A stretch of DNA of 64,000 nucleotides. Source: Colwellia sp. RSH04. Lineage in GTDB: Bacteria > Pseudomonadota > Gammaproteobacteria > Enterobacterales > Alteromonadaceae. Below the pieces are notes generated by a model, which was not told where the DNA came from, searched no databases, and saw nothing but the letters and a program-made list of their open reading frames with translations. This document shows positions 13,995 to 23,697 of this stretch, piece by piece; position 1 is the first letter of the stretch; each line of letters begins with the position of its first letter. The position numbers and the translations under genes were made by a program. Location: positions 62,001 through 126,000 of the forward strand of contig NZ_QXIO01000004.1 of assembly GCF_003545765.1 (NCBI RefSeq). Reading direction: 5' to 3'.

Positions 13995-14056
13995 CTTTAC
14001 TAGTAAAGAATTATTATTGTTGGCGATTTTACTCTTTGCCAAGGTAAATCGCCAAC
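13995..14056 (-). promoter_or_regulatory. Palindrome and strong hairpin between aceF and lpd
   Basis: Two symmetrical elements sit in the aceF-lpd gap. One is a perfect 14-bp palindrome, CTTTACTAGTAAAG (13995-14008). The other is a 13-bp near-perfect stem, GTTGGCGATTTtAC (14019-14032) with GTAAATCGCCAAC (14044-14056), around an 11-nt loop. The hairpin lacks a T run on the minus strand, so it looks like an RNA processing or stabilising element or a partial terminator rather than a full stop. Function is inferred. Confidence 0.5.
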
Positions 14057-14116
14057 CTTTATTCACCACTGCCGACTAAAGTCGCACAATTGTTGATTTG
14101 TTTTACTGTTACAGTA

Positions 14117-15781
14117 CTAAAGAATTAACTTACGGATATCTGACATCACACCAGCTAAGTGCACCGTAAAGCGTGCTGCAAGTGCACCATCAATAACTCT
14201 ATGATCATACGACATAGATAATGGTAACATCAGTTTAGGTTCAAATTCTTTACCGTTCCACTTAGGTTTCATTTCTGATTTAGACACTCCTAAGATCGCC
14301 ACTTCTGGTGCATTAACAATTGGTGTAAACGCTGTTCCACCAATGCCGCCTAGGCTAGAAATAGTAAAACAACCACCTTGCATATCAGCGGCTTTTAACT
14401 TGCCTTCACGTGCTTTAATGCTGATTTCTAGTAATTCACGTGATAATTCATGAATACCTTTTTTATCAACATCACGCACAACGGGTACAACTAAACCGTT
14501 TGGCGTATCAACGGCAACACCAATGTGGATGTATTTTTTCAATATTAAGCTTTCACCGTCTTCACTCAAACTAGAGTTAAACGTTGGAAATGCACGTAAA
14601 GCGTCTGCTGCTGCTTTTAAGATAAACACTAAAGGTGTAATTTTAAAACCAAGCTTTTGTTTTTCACAAACGACATTCTGCTCTTTACGGAATGCTTCTA
14701 CGTTGGTGATATCGGCTTCGTCAAATTGGGTAACGTGTGGAATGGTTACCCAGTTACGATGCAAGAATGGACCCGATATTTTTTGAATACGAGACAGCGC
14801 TTTGGTTTCAATCTCACCAAATTTAGCAAAATCTATTGCTTTAGCACTCACTACCTGCAAACCACCTTCGCCAGCGCCAACAGAACTACCGGCATTGGCT
14901 TTAGGGCGCGAAAGCTCATATTTCACGTAAGATTGTACATCTTCTTTTAAAATGCGCCCTTTGTTACCTGTACCTTTAACTAAAGTTAAATCAACACCAA
15001 ATTCGCGTGCTAAACGGCGAATTGAAGGTGACGAATAAATAGTACCTTTTGCCGTTGAACCTGCTTGTGGGTGATGCGGTACAGGTGCTGCTTTAACTGG
15101 CTTAGCTGCAGGAGCTGCTGGTGCAGGAGCCGCTACGGGTGCTGGTGTTGCAACAGGTGCAGCAGCTTCAACAGGTGCGCCACTGGTTGTTTCTAATTTA
15201 ATAACAACTGAACCTTGCTTAACTTTATCACCAACTTTGATGAAAACTTCTTTTACGGTACCGGCATCTGTAGATGGTACGTCCATAGTGGCTTTGTCAG
15301 TTTCTAAGGTAATTAGGCCATCTTCAGCTTCAATGACATCACCAACATTAACTAACACATCGATTACATCAACTTCACCGTCTTCACCAATATCAGGTAC
15401 CGCAACATCAATCACGGCTGAGGCACTTGCACCAGGAGTTGGCGTTGCAACTGGTGCTGGCTCAGCAGCGGGTGCCTCTTCTACAACAGGTGCAGCTGGT
15501 GCTTCAGCTGGCGCAGCATCACTTGCTGCATCAGCATTATCAGCGGCAGCACTGATTTCACCAATCACATCGCCTTCTTTAATTTTATCACCTACCGCAA
15601 CAGTAAGGCTTGCTAAAGTGCCTGCAAACGGTGCAGGTATATCCATTGACGCTTTATCAGTTTCAACGGTAACAATACCTTCATCGGCTTCTAATGCATC
15701 ACCAACGGCAACACAAATTTCGATAACTTCAACTTCTTCGCCGCCAACATCAGGGACTAGGATTTTTTCAATATCAGACAT
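14117..15781 (-). CDS. aceF: Dihydrolipoyllysine acetyltransferase (E2 of pyruvate dehydrogenase)
   Basis: 554 residues. Two lipoyl domains (about 1-80 and 120-200), each with the ETDKA(S/T)MD lipoylation site, are joined by Ala/Pro/Glu-rich linkers. A peripheral subunit-binding domain (about 250-290, [15 protein letters not shown]...GRILKEDV) and the catalytic acyltransferase core ending in [10 protein letters not shown] with its active-site histidine follow. E. coli has three lipoyl domains; two is common in other gammaproteobacteria. It transfers the acetyl group from E1 to CoA. The start ATG follows AAAAGGAAAAG, and the gene begins 26 bp after aceE, so the two are co-transcribed. The large open frame on the other strand at 15237-15800 is a shadow of the repetitive linkers. 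Confidence 0.98.
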   Translation of the reverse strand: MSDIEKILVPDVGGEEVEVIEICVAVGDALEADEGIVTVETDKASMDIPAPFAGTLASLTVAVGDKIKEGDVIGEISAAADNADAASDAAPAEAPAAPVVEEAPAAEPAPVATPTPGASASAVIDVAVPDIGEDGEVDVIDVLVNVGDVIEAEDGLITLETDKATMDVPSTDAGTVKEVFIKVGDKVKQGSVVIKLETTSGAPVEAAAPVATPAPVAAPAPAAPAAKPVKAAPVPHHPQAGSTAKGTIYSSPSIRRLAREFGVDLTLVKGTGNKGRILKEDVQSYVKYELSRPKANAGSSVGAGEGGLQVVSAKAIDFAKFGEIETKALSRIQKISGPFLHRNWVTIPHVTQFDEADITNVEAFRKEQNVVCEKQKLGFKITPLVFILKAAADALRAFPTFNSSLSEDGESLILKKYIHIGVAVDTPNGLVVPVVRDVDKKGIHELSRELLEISIKAREGKLKAADMQGGCFTISSLGGIGGTAFTPIVNAPEVAILGVSKSEMKPKWNGKEFEPKLMLPLSMSYDHRVIDGALAARFTVHLAGVMSDIRKLIL

Positions 15782-15807
15782 TTCTCTTTTCCTTTTCTAG
15801 TCACAAA

Positions 15808-18483
15808 TTAAGCGTAAAGTGGGTTAAGTTTTTCAGTGTCAATATTAAAGCGTTTAATTGCTTCAGTTACGACACTGCGCTCTACTTCACCACGGTTTGC
15901 TAATTCATATAAAGAGGCAACAACAACGTAATCTGCATTAACTTCAAAGTGAGTACGTAAGTTTGCACGGCTATCACTTCGACCAAAACCATCAGTACCT
16001 AAACAACGATATTCAGTATCTAGGTATGCGCGAACTTGGTCTGAGTAGTTCTTGATGTAATCGGTTGCTGCAATAGCAGGCCCTGCTTCTTTAGTGATAA
16101 CTTGTGCAATGTAAGGCACACGTTGCTCACTTTCAGGGTGAAGCATGTTCCAACGCGTTACGTCTTGACCATCTCGACCTAATTCATTGAATGAAGTCAC
16201 TGAGTAAACGTCACTTGATACGTTGTAGTCATCGGCTAAGATTTGCGCTGCTTGGCGTACTTTTTCTAAAATTGTACCTGAGCCCATTAACTGAACATTA
16301 GCTATCGCTTTCTTCGGCGCAACTTGTTCAAGTTGGTAAATACCTTTGATGATTTCATCAGTGATATCTTTTTTCTCTGGTAAGGCAGGGTGCTGATAGT
16401 TTTCATTCATTAATGTTAAGTAGAAGAATATATTTTCATTCTGCTCGTACATACGACGAAGACCTTCACGCACAATAACTGCAATCTCGTAACCGTAAGT
16501 TGGGTCGTAAGTTACACAATTAGGGATTAAACCTGCTTGTACATGTGAATGACCATCTTGATGTTGTAATCCTTCACCATTAAGCGTTGTACGGCCCGCA
16601 GTAGCACCTAATAAGAAACCACGTGCTTGGCTATCGCCAGCAGCCCACGCTAAATCACCAACACGTTGGAAACCAAACATTGAGTAGTAAATATAAAATG
16701 GAATGGTCGTCGCATCACACGTTGAGTATGACGTACCCGAAGCAACCCAAGAAGCCATAGCACCTAGTTCGTTAATACCTTCTTGTAGTACTTGACCTTT
16801 TTTGTCTTCACGGTAGTAAGCGACTTGGTCAGCATCTTGAGGAACATATTTTTGTCCTTCATTAGCGTAAATACCTACTTGACGGAACAAGCCTTCCATA
16901 CCAAAGGTACGTGCTTCATCTGGAATAATTGGCACGATACGCTTACCAATTTTCTTGTCTTTTAATAAGCTATTAAGTACACGAACAAAAGTCATTGTTG
17001 AAGAAACTTGACGATCGCCAGAGCCTTTTAAAATCGCATCAAATGATTTAAGCGGCGGGATTTCTAAAGATTCTTCTGCTTGTTCACGACGTGCTGGTAA
17101 AGAACCACCTAATGCTTCTCGACGTGCTTTCATGTATTTGTATTCTTCACTGTCTTCAGGGAACTTGAAGAAAGGTAAGTCAGCAATATCTTCATCACTT
17201 ACTGGAATATTGAAACGATCACGATAATGTTTAATAGAGTCAACGTCCATTTTCTTAACATTATGTGCAATGTTTAACGCTTCACCTGAGGCACCTAAAC
17301 CAAAACCTTTAACTGTTTTAGCTAAGATTACGGTTGGGCGACCTTTAGTTTTCATTGCTTTATCATAAGCCGCGTAAACTTTAACAGGATCGTGTCCACC
17401 ACGGTTTAAACGCCAGATATCTGCATCAGACATGTTGGCAACCATCGCTTGTGTTTCAGGGTATTTATTGAAGAAGTTTTCGCGGGTATATTTACCGCCT
17501 TTCGCTTTACAGTTTTGGTATTCGCCATCAACCGTTTCGTTCATTAACTGTAATAACTTACCTGAAGTATCACGGGCTAATAACGCATCCCAGTATGAAC
17601 CCCAAATTACTTTAGTTACTTCCCAGCCTGCGCCACGGAATGTACCTTCAAGCTCTTGAATAATTTTACCGTTACCACGAACAGGGCCATCAAGGCGCTG
17701 TAAGTTACAGTTAATAACGAAGGTTAAGTTATCTAAGCCTTCACGGGCAGCTAAACCAATAGCACCTAATGATTCTGGCTCATCACACTCACCGTCACCT
17801 AAGAACGCATAAACACGTTGGCCTGAACAATCTTTAATGCCACGATCGGTTAGGTACTTCAAAAAACGTGCGGTATAGATTGCTTGCAATGGACCTAAGC
17901 CCATTGAAACCGTTGGGAACTGCCAGAAGTCTTTCATTAAGTGAGGGTGTGGGTATGAAGATAAACCTTTACCATCACACTCTTGACGAAAGTTATCCAT
18001 CTGCTCTTCTGTTAAACGGCCTTCCATGAAAGCACGGGCATAAATACCCGGAGAAATATGACCTTGAGAGAAAATAAAGTCGCCACCGTTTTCTGGTGTT
18101 GCGGCTTTAAAGAAGTGGTTAAAACCTACATCATATAATGTTGAAGAAGAAGCAAAGCTACCAATGTGACCACCTAGTTCTAAATCTTTTTTTGAAGCAC
18201 GTAAGACTAAAACCAAAGCATTCCAACGAATAGCAGCACGGATGCGCGACTCTATCGTTTGGTCAGCTGGCATATGAGGCTCTTGCCCTGGAGGAATAGT
18301 ATTTACATAAGCAGTTGTCGCATCAAAGGGTAAATGAGTACCACCACGGCGAGCTCGATCAATTAGCTGTTCTAATAAAAAATGAGCGCGCTCTGGGCCT
18401 TCATTTTCTAATACAGATTCCATTGACTCTAACCACTCTTGGGTTTCTATTGAATCTATATCGATATTTGGCAAATCTGACAT
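15808..18483 (-). CDS. aceE: Pyruvate dehydrogenase E1 component (homodimeric type)
   Basis: 891 residues, full length for the homodimeric gammaproteobacterial E1. The thiamine diphosphate motif GDGECDEPES...NLTFVINCNLQRLDG is complete. The N-terminal segment that contacts E2 (DIDSIETQEWLESMESVLENEG) is present, as is the ALGAMASWVASGTSY-type PYR region. It decarboxylates pyruvate and reductively acetylates the E2 lipoyl groups. It is the first structural gene of aceEF-lpd and lies 223 bp from pdhR in the same direction. Confidence 0.98.
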   Translation of the reverse strand: MSDLPNIDIDSIETQEWLESMESVLENEGPERAHFLLEQLIDRARRGGTHLPFDATTAYVNTIPPGQEPHMPADQTIESRIRAAIRWNALVLVLRASKKDLELGGHIGSFASSSTLYDVGFNHFFKAATPENGGDFIFSQGHISPGIYARAFMEGRLTEEQMDNFRQECDGKGLSSYPHPHLMKDFWQFPTVSMGLGPLQAIYTARFLKYLTDRGIKDCSGQRVYAFLGDGECDEPESLGAIGLAAREGLDNLTFVINCNLQRLDGPVRGNGKIIQELEGTFRGAGWEVTKVIWGSYWDALLARDTSGKLLQLMNETVDGEYQNCKAKGGKYTRENFFNKYPETQAMVANMSDADIWRLNRGGHDPVKVYAAYDKAMKTKGRPTVILAKTVKGFGLGASGEALNIAHNVKKMDVDSIKHYRDRFNIPVSDEDIADLPFFKFPEDSEEYKYMKARREALGGSLPARREQAEESLEIPPLKSFDAILKGSGDRQVSSTMTFVRVLNSLLKDKKIGKRIVPIIPDEARTFGMEGLFRQVGIYANEGQKYVPQDADQVAYYREDKKGQVLQEGINELGAMASWVASGTSYSTCDATTIPFYIYYSMFGFQRVGDLAWAAGDSQARGFLLGATAGRTTLNGEGLQHQDGHSHVQAGLIPNCVTYDPTYGYEIAVIVREGLRRMYEQNENIFFYLTLMNENYQHPALPEKKDITDEIIKGIYQLEQVAPKKAIANVQLMGSGTILEKVRQAAQILADDYNVSSDVYSVTSFNELGRDGQDVTRWNMLHPESEQRVPYIAQVITKEAGPAIAATDYIKNYSDQVRAYLDTEYRCLGTDGFGRSDSRANLRTHFEVNADYVVVASLYELANRGEVERSVVTEAIKRFNIDTEKLNPLYA

Positions 18484-18706
18484 ATTATTTAATCTCCGAT
18501 TGCTTTGTTCCTAATAACGAAGTTTTCTTCTGTATTAGTAATGAAAGCTGATTATGTTTAATTTTTAAAAATTTCTATTTAATTGATGATTAAAGATAGT
18601 TTGCTTTTCTATATTCGGTAGTAAATTATCGTTAATCTTCATTAATAAATTCGTTTTATTACTCACAGGAACGTTTTTCTATTTACCTGCGTTTAAATGC
18701 TAGTTG

Positions 18707-19498
18707 CTACATCCTTCTCATTGAACGTTCCATGCGACTATTCTCTTGTGTCATTTTTAATAGCACTTCTTCTATGAAGGCTAAATGGCGATGACTAGCG
18801 CCCCATGCTTTTTGTGGCTGACCACTTAAAATAGCGTCTAGTAGTCTTTTACGGTAATCAGTAATTTTGCTAAAAATATCAGGTCGTTTTGCTAATATCG
18901 TTAAATTTTGTTCAATATTATCAATTAGCAAATCTGACATGCTGCGCGCTAAGTGCAAAATAACCGCATTGTGAGAAGCGCCACATATCGCTAAGTAAAA
19001 CTCAAATACTGCCGTTGCTTCTAAGCGAAAATCGTCTTCTAGTTGGCTATTACCAATATCATCATGCTTAGCTTGTATATGTTCAAAGTCGGTAGACGTG
19101 CCACGCATTGCGGCATAGTAAGATGCCATGCCTTCAATACCATGACGAAATTCTAATAAATCAAATTGTGATTCATTGCTGTTTGCCATTAATTCAAACA
19201 AAGGATCTGCAAAGCCACTTAAGATTTTCTCACTAACAAAAGTGCCGCCACCTTGCTTGCGAACCACTAAACCTTTAGCTTCTAACTTTTGAATGGCTTC
19301 ACGTAATGATGGACGAGACACTTCGAATTGCACCGCTAATTCGCGCTCTGGTAGTAATTTTTCACCGGGCAGCAAGCTGCCTTCAATTATCATACCCTCT
19401 AATTGAGCCATAATAATATCAGCAAGTTTTTTCTGCTTAAGCGGCGCCTGTACTGCAGATTTTTTAGCTGTCATTCTCGGTGTCATTGTGTAACTCAA
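18707..19498 (-). CDS. pdhR: Pyruvate dehydrogenase complex repressor
   Basis: 263 residues. A GntR winged-helix domain (about 22-90, LLPERELAVQFEVSRPSLREAI) and an FCD effector domain are seen, with the genomic position of PdhR immediately upstream of aceEF-lpd. PdhR represses the operon until pyruvate binds. A near-consensus PdhR box 88 bp before the start implies autoregulation. A second perfect palindrome of the same type lies further upstream. The extended N-terminus of about 18 residues before the wing domain (MTPRMTAKKSAVQ) could be shorter if M5 is used. Confidence 0.95.
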   Translation of the reverse strand: MSYTMTPRMTAKKSAVQAPLKQKKLADIIMAQLEGMIIEGSLLPGEKLLPERELAVQFEVSRPSLREAIQKLEAKGLVVRKQGGGTFVSEKILSGFADPLFELMANSNESQFDLLEFRHGIEGMASYYAAMRGTSTDFEHIQAKHDDIGNSQLEDDFRLEATAVFEFYLAICGASHNAVILHLARSMSDLLIDNIEQNLTILAKRPDIFSKITDYRKRLLDAILSGQPQKAWGASHRHLAFIEEVLLKMTQENSRMERSMRRM

Positions 19499-19585
19499 CC
19501 AGTATTATTCAGTGTTACTGTGCTTAACTAATAAAATGCTAGACACAAAATTTAGCCCTTCATTTACCATAAATTATTTTGGTAA

Positions 19586-19600
19586 ATTGGTATTACCATT
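19586..19600 (-). promoter_or_regulatory. PdhR operator in the pdhR promoter
   Basis: ATTGGTATTACCATT matches the known PdhR box ATTGGTnnnACCAAT at all but one position. It lies 88 bp before the pdhR start. A TTTACC...GGTAAA inverted repeat (19563-19585) abuts it. Confidence 0.8.
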
Positions 19601-19739
19601 GAAAAACTGGACAATAAAATAGCAAAAAAGAGGGTTAATGACAAGAGAATTTAGAGGATAGCCTGTGTTAGATCAAGGCAATTAATAGAGCGAAAGCTTC
19701 ATACTGGCGTTTGATTTATTGCTAAGATAATAAAAAAAC

Positions 19740-19756
19740 CATTGGTCTGACCAATG
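19740..19756 (-). terminator. Terminator of the XRE gene that is also a perfect PdhR-box palindrome
   Basis: CATTGGTCTGACCAATG is a 7-bp perfect stem with a 3-nt loop, followed on the minus strand by GTTTTTTTATT. It lies 6 bp past the XRE gene stop, so it reads as its intrinsic terminator. The same sequence is a perfect ATTGGTnnnACCAAT PdhR/FadR-type operator, about 250 bp upstream of pdhR. Confidence 0.7.
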
Positions 19757-19762
19757 AAAAAG

Positions 19763-19972
19763 TCATTCAGGTTCGAGCTGAAATATTTTTTCTACAGGAA
19801 CTTCAAAGTATAAGGCAAGCTTTAAGGCAATAACTACCGATGGAGTAAATCGTCCAGTTTCCACAGTACTAATAGTTTTTCTTGAAACGCCAATCGCATC
19901 AGCTAGTTGTTGCTGGGATATTCTTTGTTTACTGCGTAATTTAGCTATATTATTGTCTAGCACATTACTCAT
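19763..19972 (-). CDS. Small XRE-family transcriptional regulator
   Basis: 69 residues from the preferred start at 19972 (MSNVLDNN), which has an AAAGG site just upstream. An upstream in-frame ATG at 20011 lies deep in the preceding gene and is less likely. The protein is a single lambda-repressor-like helix-turn-helix (QQQLADAIGVSRKTISTVETGRFTPSV) with the short YFEVPVEKIFQLE tail of YozG-type regulators. It overlaps the 3' end of the upstream membrane-protein gene by 8 bases. Such XRE/membrane-protein pairs are common and usually autoregulated. Matching palindromes lie upstream of the operon. Confidence 0.85.
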   Translation of the reverse strand: MSNVLDNNIAKLRSKQRISQQQLADAIGVSRKTISTVETGRFTPSVVIALKLALYFEVPVEKIFQLEPE

Positions 19973-20435
19973 CGTTAGACCTTTGTAATAAATATAACAC
20001 AGGTAATGCATAGCTAATAAAAATTAGCCCCATTGAATATTTTGCAAATAACTGAATACTAATACCTGAAAAAAAATCCTCAAAATATGGGTACGCTAAA
20101 TAAATTACCATCAAGTAGATCCAAACGAAAGAAAAAGCATACCTAACGCCTTGACTGGCAACAAAATTTAAGTATTCATCTTCAAAGTTCCCATAAAAAA
20201 CAGTAGTCTTATTTATACCCTCCATAGATTTTAATGCCTTGAAGAAACTACCAATTAAGAAAGTCATCACAATAGCACCAATAACTACACACAAGGGTTT
20301 TAACCAAGCGTAGATGATAAAGTTTGGTTCAATCGCAATGTATACCCATCCATAAGTAAAATATATACCTAGTATCAAACTTAAGAATGCATTGCGCTTT
20401 AAAAAAGTCTCTTCATTTACTGGTAGTGTACTCAT
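19965..20435 (-). CDS. Four-helix membrane protein paired with an XRE regulator
   Basis: 156 residues with hydrophobic segments near 15-37, 42-64, 98-118 and 132-150 and no signal peptide. I do not recognise a named domain; it resembles the DUF2178-like membrane proteins that accompany small YozG-type XRE regulators. The gene is first of a two-gene operon (8-base overlap with the regulator). Its promoter region carries repeats of GATACCyTAAG likely bound by the regulator. Function unknown. Confidence 0.75.
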   Translation of the reverse strand: MSTLPVNEETFLKRNAFLSLILGIYFTYGWVYIAIEPNFIIYAWLKPLCVVIGAIVMTFLIGSFFKALKSMEGINKTTVFYGNFEDEYLNFVASQGVRYAFSFVWIYLMVIYLAYPYFEDFFSGISIQLFAKYSMGLIFISYALPVLYLLQRSNDE

Positions 20436-20482
20436 ATTACTTCCTTGTATTGTTTGAAAAAGTTAACTTTTAGTAACATTAA

Positions 20483-20520
20483 GATACCTTAAGCTCACAA
20501 ATGATACCCTAAGGTATCAT
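20483..20520. promoter_or_regulatory. Candidate XRE operator pair
   Basis: A perfect inverted repeat, ATGATACC-CTAA-GGTATCAT (20501-20520), and a half-matching GATACCTTAAG beginning at 20483 lie 20 bp apart (two helical turns). They are 48-85 bp upstream of the membrane-protein/XRE operon. Size and spacing are typical for small HTH repressors. Confidence 0.55.
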
Positions 20521-20564
20521 GGGTATACAAGTTATTTGAATACACGGTACATTCAAGGCATAAA

Positions 20565-20591
20565 AAAACCGCTAGAATGTCTAGCGGTTTT
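20565..20591 (-). terminator. Terminator after ampE
   Basis: A perfect 12-bp stem, AAAACCGCTAGA/TCTAGCGGTTTT, with a 3-nt loop lies 27 bp past the ampE stop. The T/A runs on both sides would work in either direction. Confidence 0.9.
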
Positions 20592-20617
20592 ATAGTTAGT
20601 ACAAACAGTGACGTTAG

Positions 20618-21547
20618 TTAATTTAGCACACCCGCTAGCGTGAAAACTGAGATAACAGCCAGTACCAGCAAGACATTACGCTTAGCTAAGCGTACAAGTA
20701 AACATGGCTCTGCTGTACAGTCATTCTCATTAACCATAATATCTTCTGACTTCTCTGCTACCTCAATCAATACTTTGTGAGCTGGTTTTTGAAAGTCTAA
20801 CAAACTATCAAGCCAAGTAGGCATTGCTTTGGTGAAGTGACCTACGAACATATAACCAAAAGAGGTGATTCTTACAGGTAACCAGTCTAACCAAAACACG
20901 ACATCGTGATGGTTTTGACAGCCCGTTTCAACATTGGGCGGGTTATTAACTTCGTGTTCTTCATCAAGAGGTTGCGATACAGTTTCAGCTTCTGATGCTT
21001 GTTCAGTGGCTTCATTACATTCGTCGAGCTTTTTCTTATTGTTTTCTTGCTCTATTACCGTGGTAATTAAGCGATAAAACACAACGCCAGCTGCACCAAA
21101 TAAAACAAAGTGCAACATTATCGCAATGTAATAACGATAGTTTAACCAAATAAGTGCTTGTCCAAAGCCCATTTGCGGAAGGTTTTTATCTTGTAAAAGC
21201 TGCTTATGATGAAGCGCTGTTGTCGTTTCTTCACCACGAAAAGCTGACTGTAAATACTGCTTATAGCTTTCGCGAGTGCCTACACAACCAAAACAAATAA
21301 TCAAAATAACTGTCGACAGAATCAAGTGCAATAAACCATTATCTACACTATTTAAAATAAAAGCGGTCAACAGTACAGGGAGCACAATAAACAGTATACG
21401 GCCAGCTGTGCTTGATTGTTTGTCTTTTAAACTATCTTGGCTATTAAAGAAGCCTTGATACCTTTTATAATAGTGATGAAAACACCACCATGGTGACGAC
21501 AAAGAACGCTCAGCCGCCAAAGCGATTAGTAAACTTAATAAACTCAT
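20618..21547 (-). CDS. ampE: AmpE-like inner membrane protein
   Basis: 309 residues (E. coli AmpE 284). It has the N-terminal LLSLLIALAAERSL segment, hydrophobic helices near 45-85 and 140-165, and a last helix at about 290-308. A polar insert around residues 170-210 is rich in Glu and Asn. AmpE is a CobD/CbiB-related membrane protein encoded with AmpD; it modulates beta-lactamase induction in enterobacteria but its activity is not known. It lies 43 bp downstream of ampD in the same direction, the conserved ampDE order. Confidence 0.85.
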   Translation of the reverse strand: MSLLSLLIALAAERSLSSPWWCFHHYYKRYQGFFNSQDSLKDKQSSTAGRILFIVLPVLLTAFILNSVDNGLLHLILSTVILIICFGCVGTRESYKQYLQSAFRGEETTTALHHKQLLQDKNLPQMGFGQALIWLNYRYYIAIMLHFVLFGAAGVVFYRLITTVIEQENNKKKLDECNEATEQASEAETVSQPLDEEHEVNNPPNVETGCQNHHDVVFWLDWLPVRITSFGYMFVGHFTKAMPTWLDSLLDFQKPAHKVLIEVAEKSEDIMVNENDCTAEPCLLVRLAKRNVLLVLAVISVFTLAGVLN

Positions 21548-21590
21548 AGTACGGTGAATTCCACTCCTATTGCTTTTGTTGCAATGTATT

Positions 21591-22196
21591 TTATTGTTTT
21601 TCTGGTTGTATACTAGCTAATTGATGATGAAAGTGCGGCCAATTAAACGCTTCTCCAGGATCAGTTTTTCTACCTGGTGCAATATCACAATGACCAACAA
21701 TATTATCCTTTGTTATCGCAGGATAAGTCTTCATTAAACTGGCAGCTATATTAGCAAGTTGTTGATATTGTGCCTGACAATAATCAATATTGTCAGTACC
21801 TTCAAGCTCTATTCCTATCGAAAAGTCATTACACCTATCTTGCCCTTTGAAGCAAGAAACGCCAGCATGCCATGCCTTATCATTAAAAGACACATATTGC
21901 GTGACACTGCCGTCTCGACGAATTAAGCAATGAGCAGATACTGTTACCCCTGCCAAATCGCAAAAACTCGGATGAGCGGTTACATCGATATTGCCCATAA
22001 ATAAATCCGTAATATACGAACCACCAAACTCACCTGCGGGTAAAGAGATATTGTGAATTACCAATAAATTAATCTCTACACCTTGTTCGCGTGGCGTAAA
22101 GTGTGGCGATGAACACTGAGCAACGCCAGTTAACCAACCGTCTTTTATCTGCAAATTATTACAAAGTACATCTTTGTTGTTCTGTATTAACGTCAT
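21591..22196 (-). CDS. ampD: 1,6-anhydro-N-acetylmuramyl-L-alanine amidase
   Basis: 201 residues of the amidase_2 fold. The zinc ligands are recognisable in LLVIHNISLP, GHCDIAPGRKTDPG (His and Asp) and the catalytic glutamate in GIELEGTDN. The lack of a signal peptide places it in the cytoplasm like E. coli AmpD, where it removes the peptide from anhydro-muropeptides during cell-wall recycling. The ampD-ampE pair is transcribed away from the retropepsin/nadC pair with only 36 bp between starts, so the promoters must overlap. Confidence 0.95.
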   Translation of the reverse strand: MTLIQNNKDVLCNNLQIKDGWLTGVAQCSSPHFTPREQGVEINLLVIHNISLPAGEFGGSYITDLFMGNIDVTAHPSFCDLAGVTVSAHCLIRRDGSVTQYVSFNDKAWHAGVSCFKGQDRCNDFSIGIELEGTDNIDYCQAQYQQLANIAASLMKTYPAITKDNIVGHCDIAPGRKTDPGEAFNWPHFHHQLASIQPEKQ

Positions 22197-22232
22197 ACAA
22201 TAACAAGTAAATTAATCAATATTTCGCTTAGT

Positions 22233-22751
22233 ATGACTGAAGATGACGCAACAAACAAAATAGGGAAGATATTTGTCTGGATTGCTTGGTTAATGGCCAT
22301 TGCTTTACTGATGTTTTTCTTTCAAGAGGTATTAGACAAACAATTTAACCCTAATACATCGCCAGAAATGCGCTTAACGAGTAGTGGTAAAGCCGAAGTG
22401 GTACTTCAACAAAATAGACAAGGGCATTATTTAGCGCGCGGTGCGATTAACGAAATGCCTGTTACTTTTTTACTCGATACTGGCGCAACAGAACTTTCGA
22501 TACCTGCACACATTGCTGATGATCTAGGTCTTCAAGGGCAAGGTGGGTTTAGAGTACAAACAGCCAATGGCAGCGTAACTGTATATAAAACTCAAGTTGA
22601 GCAATTGAGCTTAGGTAATATTATCCTTTATAATGTTGCCGCTCACATTAACCCTGCCATGAAAAGCAATGAAATTCTATTAGGCATGAGCGCCTTAAAA
22701 AGAGTAGAATTTCGCCAAACGGGTAAACAATTAATTTTACGGGAACAATAG
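22233..22751 (+). CDS. Membrane-anchored retropepsin-like aspartic protease (TIGR02281 type)
   Basis: 172 residues. One N-terminal transmembrane helix (about 10-32) is followed by a single pepsin half-domain with the catalytic FLLDTGATELSIP (D82-T-G). Later come LGLQGQGGF and the C-terminal LLGMSALKRVEF, which matches the retroviral GM/LLGxxxL pattern. Like viral retropepsins it should act as a homodimer, here with the active site probably outside the cytoplasm. The substrate is unknown. It is 3 bp upstream of nadC and divergent from ampDE. The position beside cell-wall recycling genes may hint at an envelope role. Confidence 0.85.
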   Translation: MTEDDATNKIGKIFVWIAWLMAIALLMFFFQEVLDKQFNPNTSPEMRLTSSGKAEVVLQQNRQGHYLARGAINEMPVTFLLDTGATELSIPAHIADDLGLQGQGGFRVQTANGSVTVYKTQVEQLSLGNIILYNVAAHINPAMKSNEILLGMSALKRVEFRQTGKQLILREQ

Positions 22752-23651
<900 letters not shown>

Positions 23652-23697
23652 TACACGGTTTATTCGATAACTCTCGCCCTATATCTAACAAGCGGTA

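Noticed and set aside
15237-15800. 187-codon open frame opposite aceF
   Set aside because: It is the antisense of the Ala/Pro/Glu-rich lipoyl linkers of aceF; the Ser/Thr/Ala-rich translation is typical of such shadows.
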